From assembly GCF_001746835.1 (NCBI RefSeq), contig NZ_CP016094.1, positions 1,612,001-1,676,000 of the forward strand: 64,000 nucleotides of DNA. The letters run 5' to 3'. The position numbers and the translations under genes were made by a program. The stretch's first letter is position 1. Each line of letters starts with the position of its first letter. The notes beneath the pieces were generated by a model that was not told the DNA's origin, did no database searches, and worked only from the letters and a program-made list of their open reading frames with translations. This DNA comes from Lacunisphaera limnophila (GTDB lineage: Bacteria; Verrucomicrobiota; Verrucomicrobiia; Opitutales; Opitutaceae). Positions 33,021 to 42,014 of the stretch are shown one piece after another.

Positions 33021-34003
33021 ATAGTCATCGGTCGCCTGTCTTCGGAAGGCGCGTTGGCGCGCTCCTTTTTACGGCGATTCTCGGCGCCTCCCAGTGTGCC
33101 CAGATTGCGACCGGCCACCCCGTGCATCGTCCCGGCCTGCCTCGCCTCGGTGCGGATCAGGTCGGGACGCCGGTAGTCCTGCCACAAGCGGTGCAGTTCG
33201 ACTTCACTTCGCGGCTGACTGGGCAGGATTACCGGCTGTACGTGTCCGTTCCGCCCCGGTTGCAGCCGGGCAAGCGTTACCCGGTGCTCTACGTGCTCGA
33301 TGGTTATTGGTATTTTCACGCCGCGGCCCGCAGTGTGCCGGCAGACCCGGGGGATCACCTGCAGCCGGCGATTGTCGTGGGCCTCGGCTATCCGACAGAC
33401 AAGATGGACGAGCTGCTCCGCCGCCGGACTTTTGACTTGGTGCCGCCTCCTCCCCCGGGCGGTGCCATGGCTGGAGTGGAACCGGGCACGGGCGGACTGG
33501 ATGATTTCATCCGCATGCTGCTCGAGGAGGTCAGGCCATTCGTGCAGGATCGCTATCCGGTTGATTCAGGCCGGCAGGCCATCTTTGGGATGTCCAATGG
33601 CGGTCTTGCGGTCTTGCGGATGCTTTTCCGTCACCCGCAGGCCTTTCAAACCTATATTGCGGCCAGCCCCGCCATCTTTCACCACAATCGGGTCATCCTG
33701 GCGGACGAGGCGAATTTCGGGGCGAAGCTACAGGCCCTGGAGACCACTTTGCGCGTGCTTATCACCACGGCCGTCGATGAGCAGTACCGGGGAACGGATC
33801 CAGTGCTGCTCGCGAATGACTGGCGCTTCGTGGACAATGCCGCCGAGCTCGCCGACCGGCTCGCCGGGCTGAATGTCGCCAAACTCAAGGTGACCTACAC
33901 GAGTTTTTCGGATGAAAACCACAAATCGGTCGCGCTATCGGCATTAAGTCGGGGCCTCAGATTCGCGCTTCAGACTTCTCAGGTGAAGAGCGATGGCCCG
34001 TAA
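33017..34003 (+). CDS. Exported esterase of the enterochelin-esterase-like (esterase D) group
   Basis: A 328-residue alpha/beta hydrolase of the PF00756 type. An N-terminal hydrophobic segment (about 13-30) suggests export. 'KRYPVLYVLDGYWYF' gives the strand and oxyanion region, FGMSNGGLAVLRM holds the nucleophile (Ser near 193), and SDENHKSV the C-terminal His. Related enzymes deacetylate or de-feruloylate sugars or act on siderophore esters. Its ATG overlaps the GH42 stop by four bases, implying a shared substrate, for example an esterified galactan or galactoside. Specificity is not visible. Confidence 0.75.
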   Translation: MNSHRSPVFGRRVGALLFTAILGASQCAQIATGHPVHRPGLPRLGADQVGTPVVLPQAVQFDFTSRLTGQDYRLYVSVPPRLQPGKRYPVLYVLDGYWYFHAAARSVPADPGDHLQPAIVVGLGYPTDKMDELLRRRTFDLVPPPPPGGAMAGVEPGTGGLDDFIRMLLEEVRPFVQDRYPVDSGRQAIFGMSNGGLAVLRMLFRHPQAFQTYIAASPAIFHHNRVILADEANFGAKLQALETTLRVLITTAVDEQYRGTDPVLLANDWRFVDNAAELADRLAGLNVAKLKVTYTSFSDENHKSVALSALSRGLRFALQTSQVKSDGP

Positions 34004-34015
34004 AGGCCACGGGCC
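33995..34015 (+). terminator. Possible weak terminator hairpin after esterase gene
   Basis: GGCCCGT-AAAGGCC-ACGGGCC, a 7-bp perfect stem overlapping the stop codon at 34001-34003. There is no T-run, so intrinsic termination is doubtful. Confidence 0.35.
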
Positions 34016-34192
34016 GGACTAAATACAGCCACCCTGAATAGATGTGGATGGGTGGTCTGCAGCTGTCTATCCTTGGCGGAGCAAGAGTGGTGTCCGACCA
34101 AGGACAAATATCTTAACAAGTATGGCTGAGAAGTCGGCGGAACGGCTGGCGTGCCAATTTTTTCCGCTCCCGGGAAATCGAAACGCAACCAA

Positions 34193-34330
34193 ATCTCCAC
34201 GCTGGTGGCCGCGATAGGCCGTTAGTAGCCTGTATTTGGACAATAAGTTTGGCTGCGAAAAACCGTAATGATTGGCCAATGCGACATCCTTGATCGGGGT
34301 TTCACCCATCCGTAGAACCCTTAAGATTGG
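34193..34330 (-). pseudogene. Remnant of an AraC-family regulator (HTH part only)
   Basis: Translating leftward from 34330 gives 'ILRVLRMGETPIKDVALANH' then YGFSQPNLLSKYR and YRGHQRGD. This follows the second helix-turn-helix of AraC regulators (P-I-K-D-V-A-L-A-x-x-x-G-F, then S/Y-F-S-K-x-F-R). Stops lie just upstream and the rest of the regulator is missing. The match is short and from reading by eye. Confidence 0.45.
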
Positions 34331-34516
34331 CCATCATTAACACGCGCGCCAATATGATTGGCCATGGTATTCTTCTTCTCGAGGGAAAGCTCAGAAACCG
34401 AATTGAATATAGGGAACTGCTTAGGCGGTTAAAGGTGTGAGTTATTCTGGGAACCGCCCGGTGCCCGTGGAATCGCGATTTATGCCTACTCAGAAAGCGC
34501 CGTTACCGAGATAAAG

Positions 34517-34530
34517 CTGATATCAATCAG
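34517..34530 (+). promoter_or_regulatory. Candidate operator CTGATATCAATCAG
   Basis: Inverted repeat CTGAT-ATCA-ATCAG, 162 bp before the SSS transporter start. It matches CTAATATCGATTAG at 62159-62172 at 11 of 14 positions, with the three differences all transitions, two of which compensate across the repeat. Confidence 0.45.
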
Positions 34531-34691
34531 TTCGTTTACCTGGCTGAGATAGAATTAATCCCTGATTTCCCCACGGAAGCGTACATGTGTAGTCGGATCG
34601 CCAAGTCATGCTACTGGTGCCTTCTGGCAAATAAAGGTTGTGGCTCGGCACATCATAGTTGTGCCTCAGGGATCCCCACGCCCCTCCCACG

Positions 34692-36458
34692 ATGCCTACC
34701 CTGCATTGGATCGATTATACGATCATTGGTTCATACCTGGCCCTCTCCTTGGGCATCGGCATAGCCATGACCCGGCGGGCCGGGCGCAGCACTGAGAACT
34801 ACTTTCTCGGCGGCCGCTCGATGCCCTGGTGGGTCAACGGCATCTCGCTAGCCGCCACGAGCTTTGCCTCGGACACGCCCTTGGTGGTTACCGAAATGGT
34901 GCGCGGCCGCGGCTTGCAACGGCTGTGGTGGCTGTTTGCCGGGGTGCTGGCCCTGACTGTGGCGGTTTACCTTTTTTCCCGGCTTTGGCGCCGGTTGGAA
35001 GCGATGACCGATGCGGAGTTTTGCGAGTTGCGCTACGACGGCCGGCCCGCGGCGGTTCTCCGCGGAGTTCGCGCCTTCATGAGCGGCGTGGTGGGCAATC
35101 TCATCACCATGGCCTGGGTAACCCTCGGCATGGCCAGCATCATCACGGTCATGATGCCCGTGGACAAATGGACCGCCGTCGGTCTCGCGATGGGCGTAAC
35201 CCTGATTTACACGATGTTCGGCGGCTTTTTCAGCGCCGTGCTGACCGATGTGTTCCAATTCGTGATCGCCGTCGGCGCCATGCTGCTGCTGGCCGTGATG
35301 GCCGTGTGGCAGTTTGGCGGCATGGCGGCCGTGCTGGACGCCGTCCGCGCCTCGCCCGCACATGGCGAGCGAACCTTGGCCCTCTTTCCGGACTTCACCC
35401 ATGGCAATCTCGATCTCGCCTGTTTCCTGATCCTGATCGGACTGTGGTGGACCGACTCCGGGGCCTATGTCACGCAACGCATGAGCGCCTGCCGCAACGA
35501 GCGGGACGCCGCGAAGGCCATGATGTTTTTCGCCCTCTGGCAGGCGATCCGCCCGTGGATGTGGGCCGTCGTGGCGCTGGTCTCGATTGCGCTGTTCCCG
35601 GTCCTGACCCCGCCGCTCAATGACACCTCGGCCTATCCGCTGGTCATGAACCATTATCTCGGGATCGGCCTGCGCGGCCTGCTGATCACCGCATTTCTCG
35701 GGGCCTTCATGTCCACCATCACCACCCAGCTCAACTGGGGGGCCTCCTACCTGATGCAGGATGGTTATTGCCGGTTTTTCCGCCCGCAGGCCCCGGAGCG
35801 CGAGCGCGTTTTGGTTTCCCGGGTGATGACCGTGGTGCTTGCCATCGCGGGCATCGGGCTCACTCCGCTGCTCACCTCCGTGACCGAGGCGTGGGAATTT
35901 CTCGCGCTGCTCATGGCGGGCGGTGGCATCATCGGCGTCTTCCGCTGGTTTTGGTGGCGGATGAACGCCTGGACCGAACTCACGGCCATGGGCTCCGGGC
36001 TGGCCTGCGCCCTGTTCAATATTGGGCTCCAGCTCATGGCCCCCCGCCTGCCCGTGTTCGGCCTCGCGTGGGCAGACTGGCGATTCGAACTGAAGCTCTT
36101 GTTGTTCACCGTGGTCGCTCTCACGGCCAGCGCGGCCGCCACCTACGCGACCCGCCCGGTCGCCATGGAAAAGCTTCGTACCTTCAACCGGAAGGTCCGG
36201 CCCGGCGGCTGGTGGGCCCCGGTGGAAAAAGGCGAGAATCTGAGCCAGTTGCCCCCGCCCGTCCTAACCCGGCGGACGGCGCTCGATGTTGTCGGCGGCA
36301 TGGCCCTGTGCCTCGGCACCACGGTCGGCATCGGCTTTGCGGTGCTCCTGCGCCCCGGTCTGTCCGCCCTGGCGTTCACCGTCGCCTTGGGGGGAGCTGT
36401 GGCGGTTTATCGCTGGTTCCAACGCGACAAACTCTTCACGGATGCCCGGACCCCTTGA
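34692..36458 (+). CDS. Sodium:solute symporter (SSS family)
   Basis: Inner-membrane Na+:solute symporter of 588 residues. N-terminal 'WIDYTIIGSYLALSLGIGI' and 'STENYFLGGRSMPWWVNGIS' are characteristic of SSS transporters. So are 'SLAATSFASDTPL' in the first core helices and 'LGAFMSTITTQLNWGASYLM' later, which contains the Ser/Thr pair used in sodium binding. About 13 or 14 spans are visible. ATG 34692 was preferred because the in-frame codon at 34659 adds only polar sequence. The stop overlaps the TTG start of a GH3 enzyme, so transporter and hydrolase are coupled: it probably imports a xylo- or gluco-oligosaccharide or glycoside that GH3 then splits. Confidence 0.88.
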   Translation: MPTLHWIDYTIIGSYLALSLGIGIAMTRRAGRSTENYFLGGRSMPWWVNGISLAATSFASDTPLVVTEMVRGRGLQRLWWLFAGVLALTVAVYLFSRLWRRLEAMTDAEFCELRYDGRPAAVLRGVRAFMSGVVGNLITMAWVTLGMASIITVMMPVDKWTAVGLAMGVTLIYTMFGGFFSAVLTDVFQFVIAVGAMLLLAVMAVWQFGGMAAVLDAVRASPAHGERTLALFPDFTHGNLDLACFLILIGLWWTDSGAYVTQRMSACRNERDAAKAMMFFALWQAIRPWMWAVVALVSIALFPVLTPPLNDTSAYPLVMNHYLGIGLRGLLITAFLGAFMSTITTQLNWGASYLMQDGYCRFFRPQAPERERVLVSRVMTVVLAIAGIGLTPLLTSVTEAWEFLALLMAGGGIIGVFRWFWWRMNAWTELTAMGSGLACALFNIGLQLMAPRLPVFGLAWADWRFELKLLLFTVVALTASAAATYATRPVAMEKLRTFNRKVRPGGWWAPVEKGENLSQLPPPVLTRRTALDVVGGMALCLGTTVGIGFAVLLRPGLSALAFTVALGGAVAVYRWFQRDKLFTDARTP

Positions 36459-38575
36459 CCGCGCCCCTTCCTTTTCGCAACGCCGACCTGCCGCTGGCCG
36501 AGCGGATCGAGGACCTGCTCGCCCGGCTCTCGCTGGCGGAGAAAATCGGGCAGTTGATGCACGACAATCCCGCGGTGCCGCGCCTGGGCTTGCCCGCCTA
36601 TAACTGGTGGAACGAGGGCTGCCACGGCGTTGGGCGCAACGGCCGCGCCACCGTCTTCCCCCAGGCCATTGCCCTCGGGGCCACGTTTGATCGCGAGTTG
36701 GTCCGCCGCATCGCTGACACCATCGCCACGGAAGCGAGGGCCAAGCACCACGCGGCCGCTCGGGCGCAGGACGGCGCGACCCAACAGTATCAGGGCCTGA
36801 CCTTCTGGGCGCCGAACATCAACCTCTACCGCGACCCGCGTTGGGGCCGCGGCCAGGAAACGTTTGGCGAGGACCCGGTGCTCACCGGCGAACTCGGCGC
36901 GGCTTTCGTCCAAGGCCTCCAAGGCGACCACCCCCATTACTTGAAAACTGCGGCCTGCGCCAAGCATTTGGCCGTCCACAGCGGCCCGGAATCCCAGCGC
37001 CACGGTTTCAACGCCCGGGTCAGCGACCGTGATCTGCGAGAGTCCTACCTGCCCCATTTCGAGCGACTGGTCCGGGCGGGGGTCGAGGCCGTGATGGGCG
37101 CCTATAATCGGACCAACGGCGAGCCCTGCTGCGCCAGCGCGAACCTGCAACGCATCCTGCGCGAGGAGTGGGGCTTTACCGGCCACTTTGTCTCCGACTG
37201 TGGCGCCGTGGATGACTTCCATCGCGGCCACCAAGTCACCCCCGGGCCGGTGGAGTCCGCCGCGCTCGCCCTGCACCATGGGTGCGATCTCAATTGCGGC
37301 TGCACCTACCATGACCTCGCCGAGGCGCTGCGTCGTCAGCTCGTGACCGAAGCCGAGATCGACCGCTCGCTCCGGCGCTTGCTGCGCACGAAATTTCGCC
37401 TGGGTTTGTTTGATCCGCCGGAGCGCGTTCCCGGCGCGACCACGCCCCTCGCGGTGGTGAATTCCGCGGCTCATCGCACCGTCGCCCGTCGGGCGGCGGT
37501 GAACTCCATCGTCCTGCTCAAGAACAACGGCCTGCTTCCCCTCGCTTCCTCGGTCCGCAACCTGATGGTGGTCGGTCCGGGCGCGGCCAGCGTGGATGCC
37601 CTGCTCGGCAATTATTTCGGCCTCAACCCCCAACTCGTCACCTTGGTCGAGGGTCTCACCGCACGGGCTCCCGAAGGCTGCCGGGTCGGCTACAGCCCGG
37701 GCTGCCTGCCCGACGATGCCAGCACCCCGCCGTCACCCGCAGCCATCTATGAGTGTTCCTGCGCGGATGTAACCATCGCCGTGCTCGGCACCTTGCCGGT
37801 CTACGAAGGCGAAGAAGGCGATGCTTTTGCCTCACGCGCCGCCGGTGATCGCCCGGCGATCGAGCTCAGCGAGAGCCAGCGGCTCTTCCTCGCGAAATTG
37901 CGGGCCAACCAGAAGCCCGTCGTGCTCATCCTCACGGGCGGCGGCGCCATCGCCTGTCCCGAGGCCCACGAGTGGTGCGACGCGATCCTGCACGTCTGGT
38001 ATCCCGGCTGTGAAGGCGGGCATGCCGTGGCGGAGGTGCTGTTCGGGGATGCCGAGCCCGGCGGGCGCCTGCCCGTGACTGTGCCGCGCGCCACGGTGGA
38101 TTTACCGCCGTTCGAAGATTACGCGATGGCCGGCCGCACCTACCGTTTCGCCACCAAGCCACCGCTCTACCCCTTCGGCTATGGCTTGGGTTACACGACC
38201 TGGGCACTGGCCGACCTCCTATGCCAGCCCGCGGCGGTCGGATCCGCTGAGCCGATTGAAGCCAGTGTGCTCATCCGCAACACCGGCACCCGCCTCGGCC
38301 GCACCGTGATCCAGTTTTATGTATCGCCTCCACCCGGCGGCGGCGGACCCGACGTGAAGCTGGTTGATTTCGCCACGCTGGAACTGGCGCCGGGCACCGT
38401 CACGCGCGTGGCCGGCCGACTGCCCGCAGCCACCTGGAGCGTGCATGGCGAAGACGGAAGGCCGCGGCATACCCCGGGTGATTGGCAAATCATCGCCGCT
38501 TTCGCCGCACCCGTGGACCGTGCCCGGGAATTGGGCGTGCCCGCCCCGCTGCGTAAACATGTAGATGTGACCTGA
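36455..38575 (+). CDS. Glycoside hydrolase family 3, beta-xylosidase type
   Basis: A 706-residue GH3 enzyme with N-terminal 'LPAYNWWNEGCHGVGR' and 'ATVFPQAIALGATFD', the pattern of the xylan 1,4-beta-xylosidase subgroup. The nucleophile is Asp near 248 in FVSDCGAVDD and the likely acid/base Glu lies in VYEGEEGD (near 453). 'KHLAVHSGPE' and 'GAYNRTNGEPCCAS' are also family motifs. A fibronectin-III-like C-terminal domain follows (about 600-700). No signal peptide. No ATG or GTG is available near the N-terminus; TTG 36455, overlapping the SSS stop as TTGA, gives a start right before the family's first conserved residues. Likely removes xylose from imported oligosaccharides. Confidence 0.9.
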   Translation: MTAPLPFRNADLPLAERIEDLLARLSLAEKIGQLMHDNPAVPRLGLPAYNWWNEGCHGVGRNGRATVFPQAIALGATFDRELVRRIADTIATEARAKHHAAARAQDGATQQYQGLTFWAPNINLYRDPRWGRGQETFGEDPVLTGELGAAFVQGLQGDHPHYLKTAACAKHLAVHSGPESQRHGFNARVSDRDLRESYLPHFERLVRAGVEAVMGAYNRTNGEPCCASANLQRILREEWGFTGHFVSDCGAVDDFHRGHQVTPGPVESAALALHHGCDLNCGCTYHDLAEALRRQLVTEAEIDRSLRRLLRTKFRLGLFDPPERVPGATTPLAVVNSAAHRTVARRAAVNSIVLLKNNGLLPLASSVRNLMVVGPGAASVDALLGNYFGLNPQLVTLVEGLTARAPEGCRVGYSPGCLPDDASTPPSPAAIYECSCADVTIAVLGTLPVYEGEEGDAFASRAAGDRPAIELSESQRLFLAKLRANQKPVVLILTGGGAIACPEAHEWCDAILHVWYPGCEGGHAVAEVLFGDAEPGGRLPVTVPRATVDLPPFEDYAMAGRTYRFATKPPLYPFGYGLGYTTWALADLLCQPAAVGSAEPIEASVLIRNTGTRLGRTVIQFYVSPPPGGGGPDVKLVDFATLELAPGTVTRVAGRLPAATWSVHGEDGRPRHTPGDWQIIAAFAAPVDRARELGVPAPLRKHVDVT

Positions 38576-38661
38576 CCGCCTGCAGGCTGCCCGACTGACG
38601 ACTTGCCCCTTCACTGTTCCTCGGCGAGCGGGTCAATTAGCGGCGATCAATATCTGGCTTC

Positions 38662-40164
38662 TTACCGGCCCGGCCGATTCCAGATCTTCAGGTTCCGGAA
38701 ACGCATCTTGGTTCCATACATGAGGCGCAGGGCCACCCGCCCCCGGTCGAGCACCGGGCCGCTGTGGGTGTCCGGATCGTCCATCATATCGAACACCCAA
38801 ACCCCGTCGATCGCGCCGCGCAGACGATTGCCTTCCTGCACGAAAAGCAGGCGATGCCATTCGTTGAGCGCCAGCGGCGCCTGGGAGGACATCGCCAGCG
38901 GCCTCATCCACGGGTTTTTCACCAGGACCTGCGTGGCCAGATCGCCGCGCACATCCACGGCGTGGCGGAAATATTCCCAGTGATAGTTGCGCACGCGGTC
39001 GGCAATGATGGTGTCCATCGAGCCGCTGGTGCGCGGGAGATGATCGGCCAGAAAATCCTCGCGCTGCATGCCGCTGGCTTGAACGACGAGCAGGGCCAGC
39101 CCCGTCGTCTGCTCCGGCCGGAACTCGAATTCCACCGCGAGGTCGCCCTCGAAAACGTCGGGACTCCAGAAATACACCCGCGACTCGGTGTTGACCGCAT
39201 CCGGCGTCTGCAGCAGCAGTCCTTCCGGTGTGATTTTGCGTTCCTTCAGCACGAACGGCTCCTGCATGCAGCCCTGCTGGTGCCAGCCGGTGAAGTCGCC
39301 GCTGCCTGTCAGGGCGCGATCGTAGGCGAAGTTCCATCCGGGGCCAGGCTGCCAATCCGCCGGCTGCGCGGGTTGCACGGTGAACAGGCGCCGGAGTTCG
39401 TCATTTACCGCGACACTTTTTGTCGTGGGGTCGGCGTCATACCGCCGGGCAATTTCAGCGGCGGAAATCTCCTCGGCCTCCGCCTCGAATCCGGCGAAGG
39501 CCATCGCGGTGTTGCCCAGATAGAGGGTGTCACCCGCGGGATCGCAGTGGAACGGATAACTTGTCGTGGCGCAGAGAATGCCATTCACATAAACGCGAAA
39601 CCGGCTGGCGGGCTTGTCCCAGGTAAACACCAGCTGATACCACGTGCCCCGGCGCAGCGGCAGATGCTCGACCGGCACATACGGCGTCACGCCGAAGTCA
39701 GCGGCCGTGTTGCCCGCCGCGCCCTGCTTGAACTTGGCGATCATCTGCGGGTGCCACTGACTCTGCCAATACCAGGCAAAGACTGACTTGGCCGGATCGT
39801 TGCCGGGCAGGCCATCCGACAACAGGGCATAGCGCTGCCAGTGCGGATCCTTGCGCGCGACATGCTCCAAGGGCGGCGAGACGGTCAAGGTCTCCAGGGG
39901 CGATACCCATAAGGTAAACGACCCGCGCTCGCCCTGCTGCACCGCACACGGAATCTGCAGTGAAGTGGACAGGCTCAGCGGCTGATACCCGCGCCGGCCG
40001 GCGATATCCACAAACCGATAGGGCCCGGCCACCACCGCCGGGCGATTCGCGGGGGTGGACAAGAAGTCGCCGGCCAGCGGCACCGCTATCCGCTCCGCGC
40101 CCGGAGCGACCGCGGTCAGGAGAAGAGCGGCGGCAACCATCAATCGCGAATCGCGGATGAGCAT
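38662..40164 (-). CDS. Exported two-domain concanavalin-like protein (LamG + DUF1961/YesU)
   Basis: A 500-residue exported protein, signal peptide to about residue 23 (APGAE). The N-terminal half resembles a LamG/concanavalin domain ('WYQLVFTWDKPASRFRVYVN', 'LYLGNTAMAFAG'). The C-terminal half fits DUF1961 (YesU-like) beta-sandwich proteins, with 'FEGDLAVEFEFRPEQTTGLA', 'NYHWEYFRHAVDVRGD', 'LNEWHRLLFVQEGNRLRGAI' and 'MRFRNLKIWN'. Such proteins occur in rhamnogalacturonan and other polysaccharide loci and are suspected glycan binders or lyases. Last gene of the long leftward run, 4 bp after the GH10 xylanase, so it probably acts on xylan-type material. Activity is not assigned. Confidence 0.68.
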   Translation of the reverse strand: MLIRDSRLMVAAALLLTAVAPGAERIAVPLAGDFLSTPANRPAVVAGPYRFVDIAGRRGYQPLSLSTSLQIPCAVQQGERGSFTLWVSPLETLTVSPPLEHVARKDPHWQRYALLSDGLPGNDPAKSVFAWYWQSQWHPQMIAKFKQGAAGNTAADFGVTPYVPVEHLPLRRGTWYQLVFTWDKPASRFRVYVNGILCATTSYPFHCDPAGDTLYLGNTAMAFAGFEAEAEEISAAEIARRYDADPTTKSVAVNDELRRLFTVQPAQPADWQPGPGWNFAYDRALTGSGDFTGWHQQGCMQEPFVLKERKITPEGLLLQTPDAVNTESRVYFWSPDVFEGDLAVEFEFRPEQTTGLALLVVQASGMQREDFLADHLPRTSGSMDTIIADRVRNYHWEYFRHAVDVRGDLATQVLVKNPWMRPLAMSSQAPLALNEWHRLLFVQEGNRLRGAIDGVWVFDMMDDPDTHSGPVLDRGRVALRLMYGTKMRFRNLKIWNRPGR

Positions 40165-40168
40165 GGGA

Positions 40169-41287
40169 TCAGGACCGGGGTTCGGATGCGACGGACAAGA
40201 CCGCGTTAAAGGCCGGCTTGGGCTGCAGGTTGCGATCAAAGAGCAGCGGATGATTGGTCCGGCCCTTGACCGGCCAGTTGTTCAGCCAGGATTTGCCGTC
40301 GTGCAGATTCCAAAACGTCACCCGGTCCACGAGGTCATGATGCTTGCGCAGCAGGGCGAACAGCCGCGCATATTGTTCGGCCTGCCGCTGAAGCAACTCC
40401 GGCGGGGCCACCGACCAGCCGAGATTGGTCGTGGTCGGTTCCTCTTTTTGGGCGGTGTCGGCACCCCACACACTGCGCTCCACCAGGTCGAGATCCAACT
40501 CGGTGATCATGACCTTGACCCCGAGCGCACGGAACGCGGTGAGCGACCGGTCAATGTCGTCGTAGGGAATGCGATCGAGCTGCAGATGCAGCTGCATCCC
40601 GATGCCGTCCACCCGGAGGCCGCGGGCCTGGAGGTCCCTGATCAGGCGGAGGGTTTTCTCGCGCTTGTGGGGATACTCGTTGCCGTAGTCGTTGAAATAG
40701 AGCTCGGCGTCGGGATCGGCCTCATGGGCAAACTCAAAGGCTTTCGCGATGTAGTCGTCGCCCACCAGCTGCTGCCACTTGTTGGGGCGAAGATATTCCT
40801 CCGGCTTGTCCGAAAGGCCCTCGTTGACCACGTCCCAGCCCTTGATCCGGCCCTTGAAATGTCCGACGACTGCGTGGATGTGCGCGCGCAGGCGCTTGAG
40901 CAGCAACTCGCGTGCGGCCGGCTTGTCGCCGTCGAGAAAGAACCAGTCGGGAGTGCTCTGGTGCCACGCCAAAGTATGGCCGATGACCGGCAGATTGTGC
41001 TGCTGGGCGAACGCGACCAGCGCGTCCCCCTCATCAAACGTGAACACCCCTTCCTGCGGCTGGACCCGGGCAGGCTTGAGGTTGTTTTCCGAGGTGATGA
41101 CGCTGAACTCCCGGTGAATGAGGGCCCGTTCCGCCTCGTTGAAACTGCTCATGCTGCCCAGCGCGACCCCGACGGCAAAATCCGCCCGGAACGCGTCCTT
41201 AAGGGTGACCGGTTCGGCGGCGAAACCCGGTAGGGCCAGGGCCAGGACGAGGAGACAGGTCGGGAATGATCGATGATCAGGATTCAT
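40169..41287 (-). CDS. Endo-1,4-beta-xylanase, glycoside hydrolase family 10
   Basis: Exported GH10 xylanase of 372 residues. ATG 41287 gives a signal peptide to about residue 24 (PGFAA). The TIM barrel contains 'SENNLKPARVQPQEG', 'GHTLAWHQSTPDWFF', the acid/base Glu in WDVVNEGLSD (near 156), 'GIGMQLHLQL' and the nucleophile Glu in MITELDLDL (near 263). 'TFWNLHDGKSWLNNWP' near the end is also diagnostic. All catalytic residues are present and the length is that of a single-domain enzyme without carbohydrate-binding module. Would cut xylan backbone outside the cytoplasm. Sits with a SGNH hydrolase upstream and a DUF1961 protein downstream. Confidence 0.95.
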   Translation of the reverse strand: MNPDHRSFPTCLLVLALALPGFAAEPVTLKDAFRADFAVGVALGSMSSFNEAERALIHREFSVITSENNLKPARVQPQEGVFTFDEGDALVAFAQQHNLPVIGHTLAWHQSTPDWFFLDGDKPAARELLLKRLRAHIHAVVGHFKGRIKGWDVVNEGLSDKPEEYLRPNKWQQLVGDDYIAKAFEFAHEADPDAELYFNDYGNEYPHKREKTLRLIRDLQARGLRVDGIGMQLHLQLDRIPYDDIDRSLTAFRALGVKVMITELDLDLVERSVWGADTAQKEEPTTTNLGWSVAPPELLQRQAEQYARLFALLRKHHDLVDRVTFWNLHDGKSWLNNWPVKGRTNHPLLFDRNLQPKPAFNAVLSVASEPRS

Positions 41288-41342
41288 GTTGGTTGAGGTT
41301 AGGCTGCGGGCACGCAGAGGTTGTCGGTTCAGCGAGCAAGTT

Positions 41343-42014
41343 TCAGAGGGCGGCGGCTTCGCGCCAGGCTTGGGCCATGAGCTGGTGGCCCAAGGGCGAG
41401 GGATGCACACCATCGGCGGCCAGCTCGGCCGCGGAATAGCGCTGCCGGGCCACCTCAAACATTGCCTGGTAAGGCACAAAGGCGGCGCCAAATTCCTGCG
41501 CCAGTTGCCGCACCACTCCGGCCCGCTCGTGCAGCTCAGCTAGCCAGGCGTCCTTGAATTCACCGCCGGGCAGCGCGAACGGTTCCCCGAGCACCAACCG
41601 AACTCCGGGGCGGACGTGGCGGGTCTCCACTAGAATCCGGCGGTAATGTTCGGCATACCGGACCACCGGGATGCCGTTGCCATTCAGATGCTGATGCCAG
41701 GTATCGTTCACCCCGACCAAAATGCTGACCAGGTCCGGCTGGAGCGCCAGGGCGTCCGGGGCCCAGCGCGCCTGCAGGTCGCTGCTGCGGTCGCCGCTGA
41801 TGCCCCGATTGAGAAACCGCCAGCCGGCGCCGGGATTTTCCGCCAGCAGATCCCCGGCCAGGCGCCCGACATAGCCGGCCCCGAGGGCCGCCGGATCGTT
41901 GGGGCCGGGACGCGTGCGGTCGCGCAGGCAGTCGGTGATGGAATCGCCTTGGAACAGCAGCACGGCGCCGCGGGGCATTGGACTGGGTCGTTTCGGAGCC
42001 GAGACAACGGTCAT
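41343..42014 (-). CDS. SGNH/GDSL hydrolase, cytoplasmic
   Basis: A 223-residue SGNH hydrolase without a signal peptide. Block I LLFQGDSITD (Ser near 25), 'NRGISGDRSSDL' (block II), VGVNDTWH (block III Asn) and 'AADGVHPSPLGH' (block V Asp and His) are all intact. The sequence is of the type found in xylan and pectin loci as oligosaccharide acetylesterase. Start ATG 42014 overlaps the stop of the 402-residue Tat protein gene as ATGA. Likely deacetylates imported xylo-oligosaccharides before further cleavage; the substrate is inferred from GH10 and GH3 nearby. Confidence 0.83.
   Translation of the reverse strand: MTVVSAPKRPSPMPRGAVLLFQGDSITDCLRDRTRPGPNDPAALGAGYVGRLAGDLLAENPGAGWRFLNRGISGDRSSDLQARWAPDALALQPDLVSILVGVNDTWHQHLNGNGIPVVRYAEHYRRILVETRHVRPGVRLVLGEPFALPGGEFKDAWLAELHERAGVVRQLAQEFGAAFVPYQAMFEVARQRYSAAELAADGVHPSPLGHQLMAQAWREAAAL

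Larger units (their letters stand above)
34016..34691. other. Gene-poor stretch with degraded coding remnants and a candidate operator
   Basis: No intact gene found. The sequence is more AT-rich than both sides. It contains an AraC-type remnant (34193-34330), three copies of GATTGGCCA (34270, 34325, 34356) and the operator candidate at 34517-34530. The end of it must hold the promoter of the SSS transporter gene. Confidence 0.6.

Noticed and set aside
33979-34200. Small leftward frame of 73 codons after the esterase gene
   Set aside because: No family pattern, no plausible start context, and it overlaps the decayed AraC region in another frame.
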